The translations under genes and the position numbers were made by a program. The notes below the pieces were generated by a model. The model saw only the letters and a program-made list of their open reading frames with translations, did not search any database and was not told where the DNA came from. A stretch of DNA of 64,000 bases from JBNGOQ01 sp050589645. GTDB lineage: Bacteria > Bacteroidota > Bacteroidia > Flavobacteriales > Flavobacteriaceae. The stretch spans positions 1,054,001 through 1,118,000 of the forward strand of contig NZ_JBNGOQ010000001.1 in NCBI RefSeq assembly GCF_050589645.1, written 5' to 3'. Positions 23,540 to 31,549 of this stretch are shown one piece after another. Every line of letters starts with the position of its first letter. The first letter of the stretch is position 1.

Positions 23540-26215
23540 ATGAACGAGATCCAAGAAAAATATCTAAAGCTTTCAGGCCTGGAACCCCTGGTCATTACCC
23601 CGGAAAGCAATTTCATAAACGTGGGGGAGCGCACCAATGTGGCCGGATCCAAGAAATTTCTGCGCCTGATCAAAGAGCGCAAATTTGAGGAGGCGCTGGA
23701 TATTGCCCGTAACCAGGTGGAAGGGGGAGCCCAGATTATAGATATCAATATGGATGACGGCCTTATCGATGGCAAGGAGGCCATGGTAAAATTCCTGAAC
23801 CTTGTAGTAGCCGAGCCGGATATTGCGCGGGTGCCCATTATGATCGATAGCTCCAAATGGGAGATTATCGAGGCCGGACTCCAAGTGGTACAGGGGAAAT
23901 GTGTGGTAAACTCCATCAGCTTAAAAGAGGGAGAGGCCGAATTTATAGCACATGCCCAACGTATTAAACGCTATGGAGCGGCCGTAATCGTCATGGCATT
24001 TGATGAGGTGGGGCAGGCAGACAATTACCAAAGACGGATAGAAATTTCCCAACGTTCCTACGATATACTGGTAAACCGCGTGAATTTCCCTCCCGAGGAC
24101 ATCATTTTTGACCTCAATATCTTTCCGGTGGCCACTGGAATGGAGGAACACAAACGCAACGCGGTAGACTTCATCGAAGCCACCAAATGGGTGCGCGAAA
24201 ACCTGCCCCACTGCAGTGTAAGTGGCGGGGTAAGCAACGTTTCCTTTTCTTTCCGGGGGAACAATCCGGTTCGGGAGGCCATGCACTCGGTATTTCTATA
24301 TCATGCCATAAAAGCGGGAATGAACATAGGGATTGTTAACCCAAACCTGTTGGAGGTCTATGATGATATTCCGAAAAATCTCTTGGAACGTGTAGAGGAT
24401 GTCATTCTCAACCGTAGAGACGATGCCACCGAACGCCTTCTGGATTTTGCCGAAACTGTAGTAGGCACGGCAAAGGAAGGCAAGGTAGACTTGTCTTGGC
24501 GCGAGGAACCCTTGCAAAATCGTATCACACGGGCTTTGGTAAAGGGGATAGACCAATATATTGTGGAGGATGTGGAGGCGGCACGGCAAAGCGTTACCAG
24601 GCCTATAGAAGTGATAGAAGGACATTTGATGACGGGTATGAACGTGGTGGGTGATCTGTTCGGAAGCGGAAAAATGTTTCTGCCACAGGTGGTGAAATCG
24701 GCCCGTGTGATGAAGAAGGCCGTGGCCTATCTGCTTCCCTATATCGAAGCTGGGAAGGATGGGATTTCCCAAGCCGCAGGTAAGATCTTAATGGCCACAG
24801 TAAAAGGGGATGTTCATGATATCGGAAAAAATATTGTCAGTGTGGTCCTGGCCTGTAACAATTATGAGATTGTGGATTTGGGCGTTATGGTACCTCCTGA
24901 AAAAATTATCAATGCGGCCAAGGAGGAAAAGGTAGATATCATTGGTCTAAGCGGATTGATTACCCCTTCCCTGGATGAAATGGTCTTTTTGGCCAAGGAA
25001 ATGGAACGGCAAAATTTTAAGGTACCCCTGTTAATTGGAGGTGCCACCACGAGCAAGGCGCATACAGCGGTAAAAATAGACCCGCAGTACAGTTCGGCCG
25101 TGGTACACGTAAACGATGCCTCACGAGCGGTAACCGTGGTGGGGGATCTGTTGCAAAAAGAGTCCTCCAACGCCTACAAGGAATCCCTTAAACTGGACTA
25201 TGAAACCTTTAGGGACAAGTTTCTGAAGCGCACAAGGGCAAAAGAATACCTCACACTTGCGGAAGCACGTGACAATAGGTTGGCAATAGCTTGGGACCGT
25301 ACCTCAATTGTGCCGCCAAAAAAACCGGGTATACACGTCATTGAGGACCAAGAGTTGGGAAAATTGGAAGATTTTATTGATTGGACCCCCTTTTTTAGAA
25401 GTTGGGACCTGCACGGCAAATATCCGGATATTCTTGAAGACAAGGTAGTGGGCAAGCAGGCCAGGGAACTTTTTTCGGATGCCCGGGAAATGTTGAAAAA
25501 GGTCATTGAAGAGAAGCAACTAACGGCCAAAGCAGTATTTGGGCTGTTCCCTGCCAACACCATGGACGTTGATGATATTGAAGTAAGCGCGAATGGAACA
25601 AAACATGTTTTTAGAACCTTGCGCCAGCAGCTCAAAAAAAGGGAAGGTGTCCCCAATTTGGCCCTGGCCGATTTTATAGCGCCAAAAGAAACTGGTATAC
25701 AGGATTACCTGGGCTGTTTCTGTGTCACAGCCGGATTTGGAACGGCGGCATTGGCGGAGAAATTTGAAAAGGAATTGGACGATTACAGCGCCATTATGAT
25801 CAAGGCCCTGGCCGATCGGTTAGCGGAGGCCTTCGCGGAGTATTTACATAAGGAAGTCCGCACCATGTATTGGGGTTACGCTTCCAGCGAGGAATTGAGC
25901 AATCAGGAGCTGATAGCGGAAGCCTACAAAGGTATACGTCCGGCACCAGGTTATCCGGCCTGCCCGGACCATCTGGAAAAATTGACCATCTGGGAGGTAT
26001 TGGAGGTGGAGCAAAAAATTGGGGTAACCCTCACGGAAAGTCTGGCCATGTGGCCTGCAGCCAGTGTGAGCGGCTATTATTTTGCAAATCCCGGGGCCAA
26101 GTATTTTGGCCTAGGCAAGATCAAGGAAGACCAGGTTGCGGACTTTGCCGAAAGAAAGGAAATACCCATGGAAAAGGCCAAACAATGGTTGGCCCCAAAC
26201 ATAGCGGAAGACTGA
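23540..26215 (+). CDS. metH: methionine synthase, folate/cobalamin/reactivation half
   Basis: The rest of MetH in one 891-residue protein: methyltetrahydrofolate domain (about 20-290, with FINVGERTNVAGS), cobalamin cap and binding domains (about 330-560, with axial H426 in GDVHDIGKN), and the AdoMet-binding reactivation domain (about 590-890, with RPAPGYPACPDH). With the preceding gene it makes a complete B12-dependent methionine synthase in two chains. An alternative ATG seven codons upstream (23519) would overlap the first half by 14 bases; the internal start fits the family better. Confidence 0.93.
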   Translation: MNEIQEKYLKLSGLEPLVITPESNFINVGERTNVAGSKKFLRLIKERKFEEALDIARNQVEGGAQIIDINMDDGLIDGKEAMVKFLNLVVAEPDIARVPIMIDSSKWEIIEAGLQVVQGKCVVNSISLKEGEAEFIAHAQRIKRYGAAVIVMAFDEVGQADNYQRRIEISQRSYDILVNRVNFPPEDIIFDLNIFPVATGMEEHKRNAVDFIEATKWVRENLPHCSVSGGVSNVSFSFRGNNPVREAMHSVFLYHAIKAGMNIGIVNPNLLEVYDDIPKNLLERVEDVILNRRDDATERLLDFAETVVGTAKEGKVDLSWREEPLQNRITRALVKGIDQYIVEDVEAARQSVTRPIEVIEGHLMTGMNVVGDLFGSGKMFLPQVVKSARVMKKAVAYLLPYIEAGKDGISQAAGKILMATVKGDVHDIGKNIVSVVLACNNYEIVDLGVMVPPEKIINAAKEEKVDIIGLSGLITPSLDEMVFLAKEMERQNFKVPLLIGGATTSKAHTAVKIDPQYSSAVVHVNDASRAVTVVGDLLQKESSNAYKESLKLDYETFRDKFLKRTRAKEYLTLAEARDNRLAIAWDRTSIVPPKKPGIHVIEDQELGKLEDFIDWTPFFRSWDLHGKYPDILEDKVVGKQARELFSDAREMLKKVIEEKQLTAKAVFGLFPANTMDVDDIEVSANGTKHVFRTLRQQLKKREGVPNLALADFIAPKETGIQDYLGCFCVTAGFGTAALAEKFEKELDDYSAIMIKALADRLAEAFAEYLHKEVRTMYWGYASSEELSNQELIAEAYKGIRPAPGYPACPDHLEKLTIWEVLEVEQKIGVTLTESLAMWPAASVSGYYFANPGAKYFGLGKIKEDQVADFAERKEIPMEKAKQWLAPNIAED

Positions 26216-26342
26216 TTTGCGTTAGGGATTGAGGTACTGTTGGAGCTCTCCTCCGTAGCCGAAGGCGAAGGGGGAAGCGACTACCGAAAGCCCGCCCGAA
26301 CGCATAAGAAAAGAAAAGGATACTGAACCAAGTAGCATATCG
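26216..26342. other. gap between metH and metF
   Basis: 127 bases richer in G+C than other gaps, with short self-complementary pieces such as GCCGAAGGC at 26260-26270 region. No promoter, terminator or small gene was recognised. It may be the remains of an intergenic repeat. Confidence 0.3.
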
Positions 26343-27296
26343 ATGAAAGTAACGGAACATATAAAACAAGCCAAGGGAAAAACACTTTTTTCATTTGAGA
26401 TCATCCCCCCGGTAAAGGGGAGAAGCATCCAAGAACTGTACAACAACATAGATCCTTTGATGGAGTTTAAACCTCCCTTTATTGATGTAACTACCTCCAG
26501 GGAGGAATATGTATACCTAGATCGGGATGGCCTTTTGGACAAAAAGCTCACTCGAATGCGCCCAGGTACCGTAGGGATTTGCGCTTCTATAAAGCACAAA
26601 TACAACGTAGACACCATTCCCCATGTACTGTGCGGAGGTTTTACCAAGGAGGAGACCGAATACCTATTGGTAGACTGCCATTATTTGGGATTGGATAATG
26701 TAATGGCCTTGCGAGGGGATGCCATGAGGGAGGAAAAGTTCTTTGAACCCACACAGGGAGGCCACCCCTATGCCATAGACCTGGTGCGCCAGATCCACGA
26801 TTTAAATTGCGGTACCTATCTCCACGAGGTGATAGAGACCGACGATTGTGCCGACTTTTGTATCGGTGTGGCCGGCTATCCGGAAAAACACCTGGAGGCT
26901 CCATCCTTAAAATCGGACTTGAAACGATTAAAGGAAAAGGTGGATGCAGGCGCCGAATACGTGGTGACCCAGATGTTCTTTGACAACCAGAAGTATTTTG
27001 ATTTTGTGAAGGCTGCCAGGGAAATAGGTATCACAGTGCCCATTATTCCTGGAATAAAACCGATTGCCGTTAAGCGGCATTTGCAATTGTTGCCACAGGT
27101 CTTCCGCATAGACCTGCCCCAAGATCTGATAGATGCCGTAGATGCCTGTGATAACAACAAGGAAGTGCGCCAAGTAGGCATAGAATGGGCGGTTGAACAA
27201 TCCAAGGAGCTCAAGGCAGCTGGTGTTCCGGTGCTGCATTACTACTCCATGGGAAAATCGGACAATATCAAGGCCATTGCCAAGGCCGTTTTCTAG
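26343..27296 (+). CDS. metF: 5,10-methylenetetrahydrofolate reductase
   Basis: FAD enzyme that makes 5-methyltetrahydrofolate, the methyl donor for the two-chain MetH just upstream. 317 residues, with FSFEIIPPVKG near residue 17 (the catalytic Glu), ALRGDAMR near 122 and VTQMFFDNQKYFDF near 206. It lies on the same strand 127 bases after metH with no clear new promoter, so it is probably the third gene of the SAM-I-controlled unit. Confidence 0.96.
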   Translation: MKVTEHIKQAKGKTLFSFEIIPPVKGRSIQELYNNIDPLMEFKPPFIDVTTSREEYVYLDRDGLLDKKLTRMRPGTVGICASIKHKYNVDTIPHVLCGGFTKEETEYLLVDCHYLGLDNVMALRGDAMREEKFFEPTQGGHPYAIDLVRQIHDLNCGTYLHEVIETDDCADFCIGVAGYPEKHLEAPSLKSDLKRLKEKVDAGAEYVVTQMFFDNQKYFDFVKAAREIGITVPIIPGIKPIAVKRHLQLLPQVFRIDLPQDLIDAVDACDNNKEVRQVGIEWAVEQSKELKAAGVPVLHYYSMGKSDNIKAIAKAVF

Positions 27297-27383
27297 GGGG
27301 TAGCTAAGCGAATTCAGCGGTTTTAAAAACATAAAACGGGCAAGGGTGTCCAGTTCTCGACCGATTGTTTATTTTTACACCCC

Positions 27384-28490
27384 ATGAACGTGAAAATTCT
27401 CTTTGGCCTACTTTTTTCCTCTCTGCTGTGCTTTTCACAAGAAGAAAACCTTCCCAAAAAATTTACAGTGGATGCCAACCCGTTCTACGGTTCCATTCTC
27501 TTGCACAACCCGGATATCTCCCATCTGATCACGGAACATCCCAGCGGGATCATTCTGGCCTTCAATAGAAAGACCTATGGTTCCCAGGAATGGGAACAAA
27601 CGTACAACTATCCCGATCTTGGTTTTTCCTTTGTATACCAGGACATGGACAATACGACCCTGGGCAAAAACTACGGGGTATACGCCCATTATAATTTTTA
27701 TTTTTTTAGGCGCAAACTGCAATTCCGGATTGGACAAGGGCTGGCATACAACACCAATCCATATGACAAAAACCTCAATTTTAGGAACAATGCCTACGGC
27801 TCACATTTGTTGAGTTCTACCTTACTGATGTTCAATTATCACCGGGAGAACCTCTTCAAGGGCATCGGATTTAAGGCGGGCATCTCCGTAGTGCATTATT
27901 CCAATGCCAACTTTAAAGCGCCCAATACTTCCACGAACACCTTGGCTTTTAACGCCGGATTGGTGTACGACCTGGATGGCGGAAAGGAATTTGAATACCT
28001 TCCGAAGGCAGATAGGGAAACCGAAAAAATCAGGGAACCTTTGCGGTTTAACCTGGCCTTCAGGAGCGGAATCAACGAAAGTGATGTCATTGATTCCGGG
28101 AGGTTCCCATTCTATATTTTCTCGGCCTATGCCGATAAGCGTTTGGGAAGGGTAAGCGCCATACAGCTAGGGACCGACCTGTTTTTCTCCAATTTTTTAA
28201 AGGAATTGATACGCTTTCAGGCCATCGCATTTCCTGAACTGGCGGTAGCGGAGGACACGGATTTCAAAAGGGTCGGCCTGTTTTTGGGACACGAACTTTT
28301 TATCAACAGCATGTCCGTCATTACCCAATTGGGATACTATGTGTATTATCCATTTGATTTTGAAGGGCGGGTATACAATAGGATTGGCTTAAAGCGCTAT
28401 TTTGGGGATCGGTGGTACGGCGCGATTACATTAAAATCGCACGGGGCCAAGGCCGAAGCCGTGGAATTTGGAATAGGGGTACGTCTATGA
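27384..28490 (+). CDS. acyloxyacyl hydrolase / PagL-like outer membrane protein
   Basis: 368 residues with a signal peptide (about residues 1-19, cleaved near CFSQ/E) and then a barrel-type pattern. Features such as the YNTNPYDKNLNFRNNAYGSHL region with a following conserved His-Tyr-Ser motif (VVHYSNANF, near 178) resemble the His-Ser active site of PagL-type lipid A 3-O-deacylases. It would remove acyl chains from lipid A at the outer membrane. The 3' end overlaps the next lipoprotein gene by four bases (ATGA), so they are co-translated. Confidence 0.7.
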   Translation: MNVKILFGLLFSSLLCFSQEENLPKKFTVDANPFYGSILLHNPDISHLITEHPSGIILAFNRKTYGSQEWEQTYNYPDLGFSFVYQDMDNTTLGKNYGVYAHYNFYFFRRKLQFRIGQGLAYNTNPYDKNLNFRNNAYGSHLLSSTLLMFNYHRENLFKGIGFKAGISVVHYSNANFKAPNTSTNTLAFNAGLVYDLDGGKEFEYLPKADRETEKIREPLRFNLAFRSGINESDVIDSGRFPFYIFSAYADKRLGRVSAIQLGTDLFFSNFLKELIRFQAIAFPELAVAEDTDFKRVGLFLGHELFINSMSVITQLGYYVYYPFDFEGRVYNRIGLKRYFGDRWYGAITLKSHGAKAEAVEFGIGVRL

Positions 28491-29239
28491 GAAAATGGTT
28501 TTTGACATATCTTGTGCTAACACTGGTCTCCTGTAACGGGGATGGTTTTTCTGACTGCTTCCAGAACGCTGGCGATACCGTCCGGGACGAGGTCACCGTA
28601 CCCGCATTTACCGCGATTACAGTTTTCGAGAACGTACGTTTGGTCCTCAGGGATGGTGCCGAACAAAAGGTGGAAATAGAGACAGGGGAATTTTTACGGG
28701 ATGAAGTATCTGCTGTGGTGGAAGGGGACAGACTCCTACTACGCGATGAAAACAATTGTAATTTTGTGCGGGAATTTGGACTCACTACGGTGTACGTGAC
28801 CGCACCTGACATCACCGAAATTAGGAGCAATACCGGTTTTCCCATTGAAAGTGATGGAGTATTGGGTTACCCGAGCCTGACCTTGTTTTCCGAGAGTTTC
28901 ACCAACCCTGAGGAGGAGACCACCGATGGCTCTTTTGAATTGGAAGTGGCCTCGGAAAATATAAGTATCACTACCAATGGCATTGCCTTTTTTGAGCTTG
29001 GGGGTACAGTAGAAAATCTCAATGTGTTTATCGCTGCGGGAGATTCCAGGATAGATGCGGAACGCCTGATCGCCCAGAACGTTACCTTGAACCATAGGGG
29101 TTCCAATGATATATTGATCTTTCCCGAACAAACTTTGAACGGGGTGATTCGGGGTACCGGAGATGTGGTAAGTTTTAATAGGCCGCCGGTGATCAATGTG
29201 GAGGAACTGTTTAACGGGCGATTGATTTTTAGGGATTAG
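28487..29239 (+). CDS. lipoprotein with DUF2807 (GIN) beta-helix domain
   Basis: 250 residues. The start overlaps the stop of the PagL-like gene (ATGA). A lipoprotein signal ends LTLVSC with Cys16 as the lipidated residue. The body has repeated short strands and the GIN-type pattern (FTAITVFENVRLVLRDG; LNHRGSNDILIF; GVIRGTGDV) of DUF2807, a head domain common in Bacteroidetes surface proteins. Function is unknown; a second DUF2807 protein is encoded at 39203-39877. Confidence 0.8.
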   Translation: MRKWFLTYLVLTLVSCNGDGFSDCFQNAGDTVRDEVTVPAFTAITVFENVRLVLRDGAEQKVEIETGEFLRDEVSAVVEGDRLLLRDENNCNFVREFGLTTVYVTAPDITEIRSNTGFPIESDGVLGYPSLTLFSESFTNPEEETTDGSFELEVASENISITTNGIAFFELGGTVENLNVFIAAGDSRIDAERLIAQNVTLNHRGSNDILIFPEQTLNGVIRGTGDVVSFNRPPVINVEELFNGRLIFRD

Positions 29240-29340
29240 GCCGCCCTTTTGTGACTCCGAGCGTGGTGATGCACCTTAAACATCATTGGCCATGGATTCC
29301 TAAGTGCGTAGGGGATTTACTCCAAGATCAATTATTTAGA

Positions 29341-30411
29341 ATGAAGCCACTGCTTACATACTTGAAAGATCTTTTCGCCTCCCGCCGGATCGTAGGGGAA
29401 GATAGGCCCTTGCAAGGCTTGCTTCAGGCCGATACATTGCTCAGATCTTTGATTTCCGAAAAGAAGGTTCCAGGCTTGGCGATAACTGCCCTTAAACATG
29501 GGCAGACTGTGTTTCAGCAAGGTTATGGACATACCGATTTGGACAGGGGAAGCCCGGTAGACCCACGGAAGACAATTTTTAGGATCGCAAGCGTATCCAA
29601 GCCCATAGCCGCTACAGCTTTGGCCAGGCTAGTGGCCGAAGGAATCATTGATTTGGATGCATCCTTTTATACCTATGTACCCTATTATCCTGCAAAGGGA
29701 TACGACTTTACCATTAGACAACTGGCCGGGCATACTGCGGGAATCCGATCGTACCGGGGCAAGGAGTACGCCTTAAACGAACCCTATTCCATCAAGGAGG
29801 GAATTAGCGTGTTCAAGGATGACGAACTACTCTTTGAGCCGGGGACCGATTACCACTATAACAGCTACGATTGGGCCCTGATTTCCCTTGCCATAGAAGA
29901 AGCTTGTCAGCAACACTTTGAAGCAGTTGTAGGGCATAGGGTTTTGCAACCCTTGGGCATGGCACATACCTTTCCCGAGCTTTCTGGCGATTCCACACCT
30001 TTGGGAACCGTTTTCTATTCCAAAAATTCAAGAGGCTTTCGCAAAGCGGTGCCGGTGGATAATTTTTATAAGCTTGCCGGTGGGGGTTATCTATCCACTT
30101 CCGAAGATATCGCCAAGTTGGGGCAGGCGTATTTGGATAGGGCCATTGCAGATACCTCGGTAATATCCGAATTTCTCAGCTCGGTTACCATCAACGGGGA
30201 GCCCACCTACTACGGATTGGGCTGGGAAGTAAGTATGGACAAAAAGGGTAGGGCGTATTACGGCCATGTAGGGAACGGTGTTGGCGGGTATTCCAATTTT
30301 TTTGTATACCCCGAACATGGAACGGTAATTTCCATACTGATCAACTGTACTGACCCTAAGGTACAGGAACCTTTGGACGAGATTATCGATTTGATTCTCG
30401 AGGCGGTGTAA
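29341..30411 (+). CDS. serine hydrolase of the class C beta-lactamase superfamily
   Basis: Has the SxxK motif (ASVSKP, near residue 87) that carries the nucleophile, and HVGNGVGGYSN near the C-terminus in place of the third (KTG-like) motif. The second motif, usually YxN, reads YHYNSYDW, so Asn and Ser are swapped relative to YSN. Likely an esterase, peptidase or PBP-like enzyme rather than a resistance lactamase. The frame is open back to a GTG at 29251 and an ATG at 29269, but neither adds a signal peptide; I chose ATG 29341. Cellular location is therefore unsure. Confidence 0.78.
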   Translation: MKPLLTYLKDLFASRRIVGEDRPLQGLLQADTLLRSLISEKKVPGLAITALKHGQTVFQQGYGHTDLDRGSPVDPRKTIFRIASVSKPIAATALARLVAEGIIDLDASFYTYVPYYPAKGYDFTIRQLAGHTAGIRSYRGKEYALNEPYSIKEGISVFKDDELLFEPGTDYHYNSYDWALISLAIEEACQQHFEAVVGHRVLQPLGMAHTFPELSGDSTPLGTVFYSKNSRGFRKAVPVDNFYKLAGGGYLSTSEDIAKLGQAYLDRAIADTSVISEFLSSVTINGEPTYYGLGWEVSMDKKGRAYYGHVGNGVGGYSNFFVYPEHGTVISILINCTDPKVQEPLDEIIDLILEAV

Positions 30412-30479
30412 GGCGGTATCTCCTGTATTGATTTTATCTTAGGAAACCCCTAACTTAGTTGTTCCGTTTATAGTAAATC

Positions 30480-31466
30480 ATGTTTAGAAAGCTTTTCTTT
30501 TTAGTACTTACGCTGAGTGGTACCGCCCTTTGGGCCCAAAATGCCATCTCGGGCTATGTGCATAGGGAAGATACCGAGGCCTGGGGATCCAAGGTTTATC
30601 TCTCCGAGATAAAGATGAAAGACCTGCCCGATTATAGGCACACCAGATTGGTGGCCTCTACAACCGTTGGCAAGGACGGTTACTTTTCCTTTGAACGAAA
30701 ACTGATTGCGGATAAAGATGCTGTCTATCGCTTGCATATGGATCGCATCAAGGAGGTCCTTGGCCAAGGACCTTCCAATGATAGGCTGTTGATATTGTCC
30801 AGGAAAGACAGCGTCCAATTTAGAAAAGGAAAGCGGTTGTTTGGCCCTTATGATACTACCAACAAGACCGATACGGAATGGCAGAGCCTACGCAAATACG
30901 AGGCTGCACTTCGAAACAGGGAAATGCAATACGGCGATAGTACCGCCATGGCATATGCCGCTCGCTTAAATGGCTATACCAAGGATTCTCTTCGGATTCT
31001 CATGGTAAAACTTATCGGAATCCATGAGTTGGAGAATAAAAAATTACTGGATGAGGACATCGCCAAGAACCCTGACCATTATGTGGCCCTTCTGGAAGAG
31101 CTGAAGGTGAGCGATCTAGATCCGGCCCAATACCTGTTTCTCGAAAAGAAACTGGCCTATCTTACCACCGAGGTGGTGGCAAGGAAATATAGGACCAGTA
31201 GAATCCTCAATGTGGTTCTGGTAGTGGCCATGGGGGGATTGGTGTTTTTGTTACTTATGGGAAGAAAACAAAATCTCGCCAATGGGGTAGATTTAAGCAG
31301 GCAGGAACAGAAGGTACAGCGACTTATCCTGGCCGGAAAGAGCAATAAGGAAATTGCCAACGAGCTTTTTATCAGTATCAGCACCGTCAAGACCCACATA
31401 ACCAATATTTATGGGAAGCTGAACGTAGCCAATAGAGGGGAATTGTTCAAGAAAGCGAAAAATTAG
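30480..31466 (+). CDS. membrane-anchored LuxR-type DNA-binding regulator
   Basis: 328 residues in an unusual order: a signal-peptide-like N-terminus (residues 1-19, WAQN), an extracytoplasmic region of about 210 residues with a carboxypeptidase-regulatory-like beginning (ISGYVHREDTEAWGSKVYL), one membrane segment (about 240-258, LNVVLVVAMGGLVFLLLM) and a C-terminal LuxR helix-turn-helix (KSNKEIANELFISISTVKTH). It would sense something outside the inner membrane and bind DNA without a phosphorelay. The next gene encodes a TonB-receptor-like barrel, and a perfect palindrome lies between them, so it may regulate that gene. Partner and signal are unknown. Confidence 0.85.
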   Translation: MFRKLFFLVLTLSGTALWAQNAISGYVHREDTEAWGSKVYLSEIKMKDLPDYRHTRLVASTTVGKDGYFSFERKLIADKDAVYRLHMDRIKEVLGQGPSNDRLLILSRKDSVQFRKGKRLFGPYDTTNKTDTEWQSLRKYEAALRNREMQYGDSTAMAYAARLNGYTKDSLRILMVKLIGIHELENKKLLDEDIAKNPDHYVALLEELKVSDLDPAQYLFLEKKLAYLTTEVVARKYRTSRILNVVLVVAMGGLVFLLLMGRKQNLANGVDLSRQEQKVQRLILAGKSNKEIANELFISISTVKTHITNIYGKLNVANRGELFKKAKN

Positions 31467-31468
31467 TC

Positions 31469-31484
31469 TAGGTACTAGTACCTA
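31469..31484 (+). promoter_or_regulatory. perfect 16-bp palindrome between luxR-like and barrel genes
   Basis: TAGGTACTAGTACCTA is fully symmetric and begins three bases after the regulator stop codon, 66 bases before the barrel gene start. With no loop and no T-run it looks like a protein-binding site rather than a terminator; LuxR-type dimers bind palindromes of this size. Confidence 0.55.
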
Positions 31485-31549
31485 AATCCCACCCTTAAAA
31501 AAATGATTAATGCGCTTTGCTGGCGTAATTGCATCCAAAAACCAAAGGG

